Notes: generated from the sequence alone by a model not told the origin. A DNA stretch of 64,000 nucleotides from Dactylorhiza incarnata (GCA_033032865.1 JAWHQI010000229.1:2256501-2320500), one strand, 5' to 3'; shown: positions 1 through 12,498, counted from the stretch's first letter. Numbers and translations: made by a program.

Positions 1-360
1 TGCCTGCTTGCTGTGATGTCTGGATTTACTTTTGATTTTTGTTTCTTTCTTGCGAGTATTTGTTGAATGTTGCGTCGATTTGGCGAGCATCCCAGTAATC
101 TGATGCAGGTACTCACTCGCTTGGTGTTGATGATTTGACGTGCGCCGTTGGTTTTGGCGACTCTTCCTCGATTCTCGCCACCCCTTACTCGTGCTCGCGG
201 CGGCGTACGCGACAAGCCAAATATCGTCGAGTACTATAAATAGGGGGTGGGTACGTATTTATTACGCTTTTGGCGATCTCTTTTCTTTCCAGCGAGCATC
301 TGCCGATTGTTCCACTCCTCGCCTCTTTGATACTCGCTTCTCCGTTTCCTTTCTTTCTGA
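1..360 (+). promoter_or_regulatory. Tat-1 gene B upstream region with TATA box
   Basis: This stretch precedes the antisense gene B of Tat-1. It holds several copies of the GCGAGTAT / ATACTCGC word. A TATAAATA box at 235-242 lies about 120 bp before the ATG at 361. Bases 20,930-21,261 of Tat-2 align to it and carry the same TATA box. Promoter activity is inferred. Gene A of Tat-1, if present, would lie left of the window. Confidence 0.6.
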
Positions 361-2239
361 ATGGCTGACGAGGCAGCTATTCGTCGCGCGAGTCATGCGA
401 AGAACTTCGAGGCGACTTCCTTCAAGAAGCCGATTACTCGGCCGAGCAATTTGAAGGAGTTCTCTACTAAATACTTGTCACGGGGGTATGTCGCCAGACT
501 TCCTCGCGAGGAAGAGCGCCTAAACTCATTCTCGACGACCGAGCTGATATTCCCCATCCGCCACTTCGAAGTCGGCCTACGACTACCATTGTGGTCGGAG
601 GTCTGCCAGATACTCCGCTATCATGGGATAGTCCCGGCCCAGATTAACCCGAACGGAGTGGCGATGATCATGGGCTTTCTCTGCTTCCTGCGAGAACAGA
701 TCGCCTTCGATCTTTCCGTCTTCCGGCGGGTATTCCACTTCGGCGCCACTGGCGAAGGCGTCGTCTTTTTGTGCAGCCACGTCTACACACTGGTCGGTAC
801 GGCGAACAAGAACCATCGCTGGACCGAGCGATTAGTCGTCATTAAGGGCGACTTTGGAGTCGTCCCGACATCATCCTTCCACCCGGCGGAGAGCGCCTTC
901 GTTGTCCCTTATTTGGAGGAGAGCTGGGAGAAGCTACTCGACAGCTTCCGGGGTCGCCGCTGGATGTCGTCCTCTGGAGGAGGCGAGTAGATGAGCTCGT
1001 CGAAGTGTTCCCGGGTGAAGGTAGTCTTCTGAACGAGCATTTGCCCTACTCGCCCCTTTGTCTTCAACTGATAACTAATGTATTTGCTTTATGTCTTGAT
1101 ACAGCTACTCGCTCCTTACCGAGCGAGTTTCTTCCTTTGGCGCCGAAGGCGGGGGATCCTATTCTGATCGACTCATCGCTGGGTGGCGATGAGCAGGAGG
1201 TCGCCGGTGATGGCACCGGGACTTCAAAGAAGCGGAAGGCTAAGGCGAAGTCCGCCGAGCCTGCGAGAAAGAAGGAGGTCGCCAAGAGGGACCTGAAGGC
1301 GAAGGCAAATCCTTCGGAGGCTGGCAAGCCCAGTGACCATCCGAACTTTGGCGAAGGTATGGGCAGCGAGGACGCCTATGGTCGCCCTCCAGTGTCCTGG
1401 GATGAGCGGGCCCATGAAGTAACTTTGAGCACCATCCTCCCCGCCTGGTCGGAGGATTGGGAGGATTCTGGCGAGGCGTTCGACGTGATGTTCGCCCTTT
1501 ATGGTCGCGCGGATGTTGAATCCTTGCAGGACGTATCAGCCGAGTATCTGGCGCATCAGAGCTCGCGAGCTTACCTGCGGGCTTCCGAGCTCGGTCATGC
1601 GACGGCGAGAAAACTGCTTGAGTACGAGCAGGTGATCAAGGTGCAGAGCAAGAAGCTCATCACCATGGGGTTGGAGGCCGCCAAGTGGAAAGATCATGAG
1701 GCACTCGCTCGTCGCCTTTCTGATTTCTGGGATAGTCGCCTTTCGTGCCGATCGATATTTGTTAACCGTTGTCTTTATCTGTACAGGCCGCCGAGGTGGA
1801 AATGGCGAAGAAAGTGTCCCAGCTGGAGAAGGAGCTGGAGGATACTCGACAGACCTTGGAGGCCGCCCAAATTCGCATCGCCGAGCTGGAAACTCGGCCT
1901 GCCGAGCAACGGCCTTCGTCAGCGGCCCCCTCCATGGTTGGCAAGCAGATTCGGATTCACGGCGATGAGATGCCGCATATTCACCGTGAGATCGCGCGAG
2001 CAACCGGGAAGGTGGTTTTAAGCAAGCTGAAGGCCGAAGGTCTCCTGAAGCCGGAGGCAATGGACCTGACTGTCATAGACATCATCCCGGCACTACTCGC
2101 CGAAGAGTCCGCTTCTCCCGGGCGAGTTCTTTCGTCGTCTTCTAGCGATGATGACGATTCTGAGGAAGAGGAGGATGATATCGATGTAGATGGCGATGAT
2201 GATGGCAAGGACGATGATGAAGGCGATGATGGCGCATAG
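361..2239 (+). pseudogene. Tat-1 antisense gene B (three exons, decayed)
   Basis: This is a copy of the accessory gene found intact at 21,262-23,189, on the strand opposite to gag-pol. Proposed exons are 361-1020, 1105-1700 and 1787-2239. Intron 1 (84 bp) runs from GTAGTC to GATACAG. Intron 2 (86 bp) ends in GTACAG but starts with GC where Tat-2 has GT. The product would have a Pfam 'putative gypsy type transposon' domain (motifs FPIRHFEV, INPNGVAMIMGFL, FLCSHVYTL), a lysine-rich stretch, a coiled coil (QLEKELEDTRQTLEAAQ) and an Asp/Glu tail. A 1-bp deletion near 965-985 relative to Tat-2 shifts the end of exon 1 into a TAG at 988-990, so it is probably not functional. The role is unknown. 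Confidence 0.75.
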
Positions 2240-3672
2240 TCGCCTGGTTCCTTTTTGCAAAGTTGTATAACATTTTTTGTATATGTATTTATGAAAGTAA
2301 TGAATACATTTTTTGCTCGCCTTTTATAGTCGCTTCTTGCTTTTCTTCTTTTGTGGTTATGCCGAGTAGGCTCTTAGGTTCGAGGCGAGGTTGAGTGCTC
2401 GCTAGGCGACTAAGCATAGACGAGATAGGATACTGCGGACGACGATCATACCTTGCTCGCACGTTAGTTGCTCGCTTGTTGGATACTCGCCTCTATATAC
2501 TCGTGAATGCATACTCGCACCTGCATATGAAGAAGTATTTTAGAGGCATGCAAATCCAAGACTCCATCTTGTACCCCCATGTTCGATGTTGATGGAGACA
2601 GTAGTGAATGACTGTCGGGGAGGTTCCAAAGGAACGCCTTCCAAGGGAACTCACCATCCCAAGGTCTCCATCCTATTGCTCTTGTTGATGTTGTTGAAGA
2701 GATTGACACAGTAGGGAATGACTGTCGGGGAGGTTCCAAAGGAACACCTTCTAAGGGAACACACCATCCCAAGGTCTCAATCCTACTGCTCTTGTTGATG
2801 TTGTTGAAGAGATCGACACAGTAGGGAATGACTGTCGGTGAGGTTCCAAAGGAACACCTTCCAAGGGAACACACCATCCCAAGGTCTCCATCCTACTGCT
2901 CTTGTTGATGCTGTTGAATAGATCGACACAGTAGGGAATGACTGTCGGGGAGGTTCCAAAGGAACACCTTTCAAGGGAACACACCATGCCAAGGTCTCCA
3001 TCCTACTGCTCTTGTTGATGCTGTTGAAGAGATCGACACAGTAGGGAATGACTGTCAGGGAGGTTCCAAAGGAACACCTTCCAAGGGAACACACCATCCC
3101 AAGGTCCCCATCCTACTGCTCTTGTTGATGTTGTTGAAGAGATCGATACTTTCCTGCCATACTTGACAACCAGAGAGGATTTAAACATACCTACTCAAAT
3201 GATCGAAAGAAGTAAATGGGAGCGAAGTGCTTTGTTGCGAGCCTTTGGCTCTCGAGGGTTTATGACACCTTTATTCAAGGGTCCCCTGCGAGGTTAAGTG
3301 GATCATCTCTTCATCGGATTGGGAGGTCAGCGTTCAGACTTCTTCCTGATAATCTTACCAGCCGGATGAGAGGTGCGGTCGGAGGGTTCCTGCAGCCAAC
3401 GTGCAAGGGGGAGCTGATCTCGACCGTCAGTGCAGAGGCTTGGTCTTATGAGAACGCACTACCGAGGCACCGTCCCATCACCCGTTCTGGGTTTTATAAG
3501 AATCAAGTCGGAGGCCAGTTTCTCAACCCATCGTGGAGATCGACTTCACCTTCCTTTAGACAATTGCTTTTTAGGAGAAGAAAGGGAGCTCTCGCAGCCC
3601 GTTTTCCGGGGGCGAGGAATTTATATTCATCGTGGGAAATTACAAAAGAGGGGGAGAATACACCTTCCCTGC
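2240..3672 (-). other. Tat-1 noncoding region between gene B and pol
   Basis: No gene is visible. It holds a 110-bp tandem array (2588-3150) and, at 3216-3560, sequence homologous to Tat-2 at 24,280-24,600. Both Tat copies have a long, repeat-rich untranslated stretch here. Tandem arrays in this position are known for the Tat/Ogre lineage. Confidence 0.7.
2588..3150. repeat. 110-bp tandem repeat, five copies, in Tat-1
   Basis: The word ACTGTC recurs at 2611, 2721, 2831, 2941 and 3051, exactly 110 bp apart, inside near-identical units containing GGTTCCAAAGGAAC. The unit contains the palindrome GTTCCAAAGGAAC. The array starts and stops sharply. Tat-2 does not have this unit, so it expanded after the two subfamilies split. 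Confidence 0.95.
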
Positions 3673-6600
3673 TCATGGATAAAACCTTTACAGGTCATCG
3701 CCGCTCCAGGTATTCCCCAATAGCTATCCTTCTTGGTTCTGTAGATGATATCCTCCTGTCATGAGCGCTTCGTGGACGATGAAGGGCCCTTCCCAATTTG
3801 GGTTGAGCTTCCCTACGGCTGTTGATCTTCCTGCCGCGTCCACTTTCTTCATGACTAGATCACCCGCTAGGAAGTGTCTGAGGCAGACATGTTTGTCGAA
3901 GTGCTTTGCCATTCGGCGCTTGATCTCCTCCTGCCTGGCAGATGCCAAGTCTCGGAGTTCCTCGATGTAGTCGAGTGACACCTCATGTGCTTCGTTATTC
4001 TCCAACCGCCATTCTTCATCTCCATCCTGGGCTGCAACCACCCTGGGACTTCTGACTTTGAACTTCACCGGGATGAGAGCCTCAGACCCGTGAGAGAGTT
4101 TGAACGGGGTTTCCCCTGTGGCTGAGCTAGGAGTGGTTCTCAAAGCCCACAAAACCGAGGGGAGTTGCTCCGCCCAATTACCTCGTAGGTTCTCGACCTT
4201 CTTTTTCAAGAGGTTGATAATTAGCTTGTTGGCGGTCTCCACTTGCCCATTACTCCGGGGATGGTGGACAGAGGCGAAACGGAGATCAGTCCCGAGTTGC
4301 TTGCAAAAAACTTTCAGCTCCAAGCTGGCGAATTGGGGACCATTGTCGGTGATGATGGCGAGGGGGATTCCAAATCTAAAGACAATCTCTCCCCATATGA
4401 AGTTCTTCACGATTTGAGAGGTGGTCTTGGCCAGAGCTTTGGCCTCGATCCACTTGGAGAAGTAGTCGATCATGACGAGGACGAACTTCCTCTGGCCACT
4501 AGCCGAGGGAAAGGGACCTATCAGATCCATCCCCCAGATAGCGAACGGCCATGGGGAGGTGATCGAGCAAAGTTGTTGGTCTGGCTGTAATTGAAGGGGG
4601 ACAAACAACTGGCACTTCTGGCACCTCTTCGAGAAGATCTCCGCATCCTTCCGGATAGTGGGCCAGAAGTGGCCATGCCCCAGGATCCTTTGCTCCAAAG
4701 TGCGAGTCCCAGAATGACTTCCGCACTCTCCCGAGTGGATCTCTTCCAGCACTCAGGGTACTTTGTCTTCAGAGACACATCTAGCCAGAGGGCCCGAGAT
4801 GGTCTTGCGATACAACTCCCCGTCCTGCAATTGGTAGTATGTTGCTTTGTATCGAAACTTCCTTTGGTCACCCTCCGCTGGGAGCTGTCCGGAATTAAGG
4901 AAGGAAATGAACGGATCCATCCACGAAGGACGCCGATCGATCTCCATCATTTCCCCTTCTTCGATGGACGGTCAAAATAACTCTGTGATCATCCCTCCAG
5001 CCCTTGGCCCGTACTTGGCTAGGCGATCAGCTGCTGAGTTATTCTCTCTTGGGACATGCTCAACAAAGACGGACTGGAAGCTTCCTACCAATCCCTTCAC
5101 CTTGACCAGATACTTCTGCAGGATGGTGTCGATTACTTCGAACTCTCCTCGAATCTGCGATGCGACCACCATTGAATCCGTGAAGGCCCTGATGTTTTGA
5201 ATTCCCAACTCTCTTGCGAGATGCAAGCCTGCCACTATGGCTTCGTACTCGACTTGATTGTTTGTGACGGGGAAGAGGATCTCGACTGTCTGCTCGATCC
5301 TAGTCCCTTGTGGGCTGACCAGCACGATGCCCACTCCCACAGAGCTTTTGCCCGAAGCTCCGTCCACGAACATCTTCCAAGGAATGGGAGTAGTTGTCTC
5401 CTCTCCTGGCTCTGCCTCTACTGAGAAGTCGGCTAAGAAGTCTGCCACCGCCTGCGCTTTGATCGCCACCCGAGGAGAGAAGGAAATGTCGAACTCGCTG
5501 AGTTCTACCGACCATTTTGCCAGCCTTCCTGAATGCTCCACCCCTTCCAAGATATTTCGGAGAGGATGGTCAGTCACGACCTGGATGGAGTGAGCTTGAA
5601 AATAAGGCCAGAGCTTCCGTGCCGACACCACCAAGGCGAAGGCAAGCTTTTCCAAGATTGGATATTTCAACTCCGCCTTCTTGAGCACATGACTAACATA
5701 ATGAATGGGGAGCTGCTTCCTTCCTTCCTCCCGGACCAGTACGAAACTTACTGCTTCCACCCCTACTCCAAAGTAGATGAGTAGGTCTTCGCCTTCTTTC
5801 GGGCTCTGAAGGAGAGGTGTCTGAGTCAACTGCTCCTTCAGCCTACTGAACGCCTCCTCGCATTCGTCAGACCATGCGAAGTTCTCGCTCTTACGGAGCG
5901 TTTTGAAAAAGGGAGAGCACTTCTCTCCTGCCTTGGACAGAAAGCGGCTAAGACCTGCCAACCTTCCTGTCAGCCTTTGGACTTCTTTCATGGTCTTTGG
6001 CGAGGTCATCTCCGGATTGCCTTAACCTTGTCAGGGTTCGGCTCTACTCCCACCGGGGTGATGAGATGCCCCAGGAACTTTCCCCTTCCAGCCCCGAACA
6101 CGCACTTTGCTGGATTGAGCCTCATCTTGAACTTTCTGAGCGTCGCGAAGGTCTCCACCAGATCAACCACATGCTCTCGGGCGCTCTTGCTTTTAACCAA
6201 GAGGTCATCCACGTATACCTCCAGGTTCCTCCCCTTTTGCCCCTCGAACACGTGGTCCATCATTCGCTGGTAGGTGGCTCCAGCGTTCTTCAAGCCGAAA
6301 GGCATCATCTTATAGCTGTAGCAGCCATCACCCGTGATGAAGGACACATCGCGACAATCGGGGGAATGCATCCGGATATGGTGGTATCCTGAAAATGCAT
6401 CAAGAAAGCTCATTACAGAAAAATCGACGGCTGAATCAACCAGCGCGTCGATCCGAGGCAAAGGATAACAATCCTTCGGGCAACTTTTATTCATCAACGA
6501 AAAATCTACACACATTCTCCAGCCCCCTCCACTCTTCTTAACCATTACAACATTTGAGACCCAGCCTAGATACTGGATCTCGGATACAAAACCTGCATCT

Positions 6601-9015
6601 AGCAGTTTCTTTACTTCTTCGCGGATAGGTCCAGCCAACATGGTGGCACTGGACCCCTTCTTCTGGCGGACGGGCTTAGCTGCCGGGTCCAGGTTGAGAT
6701 GATGGCAGGCAACCTCTGGATCGATTCCTGGCATCTCGGCAGCACTTCAAGCGAAGATGTCGACGTTCTCCTGCAGGCACGTCGCCATATCCATCTTCTC
6801 GTTGACCTGCAACGATCCTCCAATCTTCAGCAACCTAGGTACTCCTGCCTTGGAGAGTACCTCGATTTATTCTATCTCCTCGGATGCCTCCAGCCTGGCC
6901 GTGCTCCCCAGCATCTTCTCGAACTCCTTTGCCTCGGCCATCCAGCTGATAATGCTGACGGCGCTGAGGTAACACTCGCGGGCGGCTCTTGGATCGCTCC
7001 TGATCCTCACCTGAATATTTCCCTGGCAGTACTTCAAGCACTAATGGTAGGAGGACGGAACGGCTTTGAAGGTGTTGAGAAGTGGCCTTCCGAAGATGGC
7101 CTTGTAACAGCTCGGGGCATCCACAATGACGAAGCGGCAGGTAAGGGGAGTGCCGCCGAGCGTTACTCCTCCCTCCACCTCCTTCTTCTCTCCGGAGAAG
7201 CCAAAGAGGGGACCATCCGATGCTCGGACTCTTTCTTCTCTGACTCCCAATCCGTCGAACGTCTCCTTGAAGATGACGTTCACGGAGCTACCGTTATCGA
7301 TGTGGATTCGATCTACGGTGAAGTCTTCCACTGCGGCTTGTACTATGAGGGCATCATGGAAGGGGTTCTCATTCCCTAGCATGTCCTCTTCAGAGAAGGT
7401 GATCTCCTCCAACGGGGGCGGTGCCTGCGAGGTCGAGGCGACACTCCTCCGATAGATCTGATGGAGACTTCCCTTGCGGGAAGCTCCCAGCCCTGCACCC
7501 CCGTGGATCACCCCCACTCCTCTGCCTCTCTGGGCCACATCTCCTCGACCTCCATGGTCGACTCGGTCCTCGTTCCTCCTTCGACCGACGGATTGAACTG
7601 TCGGTGGCTCGACAGGGGCTTCAATCCTCGGAAGCTCCCCTCCTGCTTCCCCTGCTGTCAACCTTCGACGAGCCTCCCAAAAATCCGGGCAAGCCATCGT
7701 CCCATGACCTGCCACCTGATGCAGGTCACAAAAGAGGGGGATCTCCTCTTCCTACCGCGTCTTCTTCTGATTCTTCTTTCCCTGCCAGTTGCCACGCCTG
7801 GTAACCGCCATCGCTCTTTCCCTCCTTCTTTCCCGATGCCTTTCCGGTTGATTGTAACGCCTTCTTTCAGGGGATCTCCTTCCCCTTTCCTGACGATGAG
7901 GTCCCCTGCCGGTCTCCAAGGTGGCCGGTTAGCGGGGACTTGGTAGCACCTCTCCTCCTCCCGACGCTCGGGGGCTACGACGAGCCTCCTCTCATCGTTT
8001 CTTCTTGGATCCTCCTTTCTGGGCTCTCTTCTCCCTCTCTCTTCCCTGCTCCTTTCCTCTGGCTTCCGTTTCTCTGCCCTCCTGGGCTCTTCCTTCTTCC
8101 TCTTCTCGGGGGTCTTCTCCTCTTCCTCCTCCTCATCTTCCTTGGTCACTCGGGTGAGCCTGGCTAGGAAGCCGCGGTTGGAAGTGTCTCCCTGGACGAA
8201 CTGATTGGCCCTCTCGATGAGATTGTCGTAGGAGTATGGAGGGATCCTACTGATCTCCAACTTAAAGAGGCCTTCACGAAGGCCGAAAGTCAGGGCCAGC
8301 TGCAATGTACGACCATCCACCTCCTGGATGTCCAACACCTCTTCCTGTAAGCGATCGATATAATCTCCCAACGTCTCCTTGGCCCCTTGCACCAGGTGGA
8401 AGAGGGTCGTTGCTTCCTTCTTCAACTTCTTGGCCGTGGCGAACCGCATCGTTAGCCCCCGACAAAGGTCTTCAAAGTAGTAGATCGAACCTGCGGGCAA
8501 CTGGTGGAACCAGTTCATAGCCTTCCCTCGGAGGGAGATGGCAAAGAGCCGGCATTTGAAGGCATCCGACATGGTCCTGATGGAGGCTACATCCTCGAAC
8601 CACTGGATGTGTCGGATAGGATCATCCCTCCCCGAGTAGTATTTCATCGCGGGATTCCTGAACCCCTCCGACACTGATGCAGCAACAATCTCTTCACAAA
8701 AGGGGGTCCTTCCTCCCACTTGACGACGATCCTCCACTTGGCGAGTATCACCCCCATACTCGCTATAGGGGTGAGTACCGTAGTACCCCGCTTGCTCCTC
8801 CTCATCTCGAAACTGGATCCCTCCAGCCCCTTGCGAGGTTTGCGGGCAGAATTGCGACTTCCTTGGTCGCTCGGGCTCTTCCACATGATCCTTCCCTGCT
8901 CGCCGGGAGGGAGCACCTTCTTCGATCACAACCGGATGATGGGGTGAAGTCGTCGTACCCTCTGCGCGAGTTTGAAGAACTGCTCGCAGGGTTCCTTCGA
9001 TTCGCCGTGTGAAAT
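3673..9015 (-). pseudogene. Tat-1 gag-pol (most of gag, PR, RT, RNase H x2, integrase), decayed
   Basis: The minus strand encodes a Ty3/gypsy polyprotein similar to Tat-2. Visible parts are the gag core (HIQWFEDVASIRTMSDAFKC), a protease with IDNGSS, RT with YVDD, the first RNase H, a second RNase H with FVDGAS and TDSM, and an integrase with HHCC and TDNGPQF motifs. Breaks against Tat-2 include TAG at 7041, TAA near 6867, TGA near 6747, a 1-bp deletion near 6010, TGA at 4972, TGA at 4753, TAG at 3724 and TAA near 3688. Several are C-to-T type changes (CAG to TAG, CGA to TGA). The N-terminal codons of gag are at 39,124-39,200, beyond the chromovirus. Confidence 0.93.
9011..9015. repeat. Target-site duplication GAAAT of the chromovirus
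   Basis: GAAAT at 9011-9015 directly precedes the left LTR. It recurs at 39,124-39,128 right after the other LTR. This fixes both ends of the chromovirus. Confidence 0.95.
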
Positions 9016-9120
9016 TGATACCCCTTGGGTATCGGACGGCCGGCGAGGGGAGGAGGAGCGGCGGAAGCTGGCGGCGGCAGTGTTCGATCGGGTAGAGAGG
9101 GAGAGAGGGAGAGGAGAGGG

Positions 9121-9172
<52 letters not shown>

Positions 9173-9514
9173 AGGAAGAAGGGGAGCATCCCCCAATAAG
9201 TCAATTGATCCAAAAGATGATAATTAGGTTTTTAGGAGGACCTCTTATACTATGAGGCCTCCCACATTACATTTCCCAAAATACCCATGCTCAAAATAAT
9301 AAACTCCTAAGCCTGCTCTTCACCCAAGCCAGCGTCGGCCCCGCTGTCGCCCACGGTATCGCCGGGCGGTAGTTCCCTGCTGTCGCCTGTCTCGCTGTCG
9401 CCGGTGATGTCGCCTGGCGGTACCGGCTCTCGTGCTGCTCCTGTGTCTCCCGCCCCACGAGCTCGCCGTGCGTACACCTTCCATGGTGGATCCTCCTCCC
9501 GCAAGTCGGTAACA
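9016..9514 (-). repeat. Chromovirus 3' LTR
   Basis: This 499-bp LTR starts TGATACCCC and ends GGTAACA on the plus strand. It matches 38,661-39,123 except for a longer GA repeat and about ten substitutions. On the minus strand TATAAGAGG near 9250 could serve as its TATA box. Confidence 0.94.
9117..9171. repeat. (GA)n microsatellite in the chromovirus LTR
   Basis: About 26 GA units stand here. The sister LTR has only about 10 at 38,760-38,780. This accounts for most of the LTR length difference. Confidence 0.95.
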
Positions 9515-12498
9515 ATGCCGCCGTCTGGGAAATTGGCTTGTCCTCAAGGCAATAGTCCGGAAATTGACGGCGGAAGTCGCCGTGAAGTAGCCACGTGCTC
9601 TCGGATTGGGGCCGATGTCGCCATGCTACCCGAACTTCCTCGGGGAAGTGCGTCCCGGAGTGAGACGAACGGCGATCGATGATGGCGGCCGGATATAAGG
9701 GGGCGGTGCTGGAATAGTCCAAATCGGTGGGAATGTGATCCACGGTCGGGTGGTCTCCGATGACTCGACGAAGTTGCGATATGTGGAAGACGGGATGGAT
9801 CCGGCTGCCCTCCGGTAGGCGAAGGCGGTAGGCCACCGCTCCAATGCGGCCGATCACCTCGAAGGGGCCGAAGAAACGTGGGGCTAACTTCGGGCACGAT
9901 CGGCGAGCTACGGACAGTTGCCGGTAAGGTTGTAGCTTGATGAATACTTTCTCACCAACAACGAGTTGTAAGTCCCGGCATTTGCGATTCGCAAACGATG
10001 TCATTTTGGCTTGAGCGCGCCGTAGGTGATGCTTCAAACTGTCCAAAATGGTGTCACGATCTTGCAAGTGGACCGCGAGACCGTCCACATTGCATTCGCC
10101 GGGCAGATACCGCACGATCGATGGGGGTGGACGGCCGTAAACCACTGCGAATGGGGAGGTGTTCGCAGCGTAGTGATAAGCCGTATTGTACGAATATTCC
10201 GCCCACGGAAGCCACTTGGCCCAAGTCCCCGGTCTTTCGCCAATGAAGCACCGTAGGTAGGTTTCAAGGCACCGATTGAGAACTTCTGACTGTCCATCCG
10301 TCTGTGGATGGTAGGCCGTGCTCATGCGTAGTTGAGTTCCTTGGAGACGGAATAGCGAGGTCCAAAAACTGCTCAAGAAGAGGGGGTCTCGATCGCTCAC
10401 GATGGAGCGCGGGAACCCGTGAAGGCGCACTATGCCGGAGATGAAACTGTCCGCGACCGTCTTTGCCGTGTATGGGTGGCGAAGGGGAAGGAAATGGCCA
10501 TACTTTGAGAGGCGGTCTACCACCACCAAGATGCAGTCGAACCCGTCAGACCGGGGAAGCCGGGTGATGAAGTCCATGCCAATGTCCTCCCAAATGCGCT
10601 CCGGGACCGGAAGGGGTTGGAGGAGGCCGCCCGGAAACAATGCTTCATACTTTGCCTTCTGACACGTAAGGCATTCGACGACGTAAGCCCTGACGTGGCG
10701 AAACATCTGGGGCCAAAACAAGGAGGCGGACAAGCGACGATATGTCCGGAAGGCGCCGGCATGACCGCCGGTGGGGGACGCGTGGAACTCGGCCAGCAAC
10801 CGAGGAATGCACGCTGAAGACGCGGACAGTGCCAAGCGTCCGCGGTAGAACAGTCGTCCGCCAATGAGGGAGTAGGGGGGTGCGCTGCCGGGTCGGCGAT
10901 GAGAGCCGTCCGGATTGCCGATAGGTACGGGTCCTGCTCGACTCCCTCATGTATGTCAGAGCTCTCCTCCCAGATTGGTCGCGAAATGGCGGACAGCTCG
11001 GGCGCGTGCGGGTGGCGAGACAGCGCATCAGCCGCGCGGTTGGTTTTGCCGGAGCGGAACTCGATCGAAAAGTCGTAACCCAAGAGCTTCGCGACCCAAA
11101 CTTGTTGTGCCGGTGTGGCGATTTTCTGTTGGAGAAGATAACGGAGGCTGTGGTGATCTGTCCTAACCACAAATGGCCGACCGAGAAGGTAGGGCCGCCA
11201 GTGTTGTACCGCCAATACCAAGGCCATCAGTTCATTCTCATATGCCGAGCGGCTGCGAGTGGTGGGGGAAAACGCCCGGCTGTAGAAGGATATTGGCCGT
11301 CCGGCTTGCATAAGGACCGCGCCGACACCGGTGCCCGACGCGTCGCACTCGACGATAAAGGGTTGTTGGAAGTCCGGCATAGCCAAAACCGGCCCATGCA
11401 CTAGGGCCGATTGCAAGGCGGCAAACGCTGCCATGGCCGCCGCTGACCAGAGGAATGTGCCCTCCTCCGAAGTCTTGAGCAGTTGGGTGAGGGGCGGGCT
11501 AACGTCCCGTAGCCTTAAATAAACCGGCGGTAGTAGCCGGTCAAGCCCAGGAATCCGCGCACCTCGCGGACCGATGTGGGCGTCGGCCAGTGCAGCACCG
11601 CCGCCACCTTGTCAGCCTCCATGGCCACTCCGTCGGCCGAGATTGTGTGGCCCAGGTAACTAACCGACGTGGCTCCGAAGGAGCACTTCTTCTGGTTGAG
11701 GACAAGGCTGTGGCTGCGAAGGGTGTGGAGGGTGGCTCGGACGTGCTGGAGGTGTGCCTGCCAAGTGGAACTATACACCAATATGTCATCAAAAAATACA
11801 AGAACGTGTTTGCGGAGTACCGACCAAAAAATGTTGTTCATAGTAGCCTGAAAGGTTGCCGGGGCATTGGTCAAGCCGAATGGCATGACCAAGAACTCGA
11901 AGTGGCCATCGTGAGTACGAAAGGCGGTCTTGGGGATATCCGCCGGTCGCACTCGAATCTGATGATATCCGGAGCGGAGATCCAGCTTGGTAAAGAATGT
12001 TGCGCCATGCAGCTCGTCTAAGAGCTCTTGGATGACCGAAATCGGGTATTTGTCAGCGACGGTGGCTTTATTCAGTTCCCGGTAATCCACGCAGAATCGC
12101 CAACTGCCATCCTTCTTCCGGATGAGGAGGACCGGGCTGGAGAAGGGGCTTGCGCTCGGCCGAATGATGCCGCCCAATAGCATTTCCCGCACGAGGCGTT
12201 CGATCTCATCTTTCTGAACGTGGCCATAGCGGTACGGTCTAACTGAAACTGCTGATGTTCCCGGTTGAAGTACGATGGCGTGGTCCGAGGGGCGGGCCGG
12301 AGGAAAACCGGTCGGGGCCACAAAGATGTCGGTAAACTCGTCCAAGATCCCCCGGATATCATCCGGTAAAGGGTGTGGGTCCGCTTGGTCGCTCACCAAG
12401 AGCCACAGCCATGCCGAGAAGGTGACTGACGAGGTGCGTTGAAGGGCCCGAAAGGATACAAGTGTCCGCAGGAGGGTGGAGTCACCCGTAAGGCAGCA
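9515..12498 (-). pseudogene. Chromovirus pol: RT, RNase H, integrase, chromodomain
   Basis: This is the continuation of the frame cut at 37,090. On the minus strand it holds RT (FCVDYRELNKAT, catalytic FFDD near 11,785), RNase H (ECDASGTGVGAVL, RTDHHSLRYLL), an integrase zinc finger (HASPTGGH, CLTCQ) and core (MDFITRLP, VSDRDPLF, HPQTDGQSEVLNR), then a chromodomain-like end (EVRVAWRHRPQSESTW, DFRRQFPDYCLED). A TAA lies at 11,515 after YYRRFI, a 1-bp loss in a C run near 11,490, and a C-run frameshift near 10,880. The last frame runs into the LTR without a stop at the usual place. It is not functional. Confidence 0.93.
12494..12498. repeat. Target-site duplication CAGCA of the Athila-like element
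   Basis: CAGCA directly precedes the left Athila LTR. It recurs at 37,090-37,094 after the right LTR. The chromovirus protein frame continues across one copy. Confidence 0.96.

Noticed and set aside
2588..3150. CRISPR-like regular repeats
   Set aside because: Units repeat along their full 110 bp with no unique spacers, inside a plant retrotransposon.
3216..3764. 182-codon plus-strand ORF in Tat-1
   Set aside because: It overlaps the noncoding 3' region and the end of pol. The homologous Tat-2 region has no such frame.
9025..9255. Arg-Glu or Ser-Leu repeat ORFs at the chromovirus LTR
   Set aside because: They are translations of the GA microsatellite in all frames.
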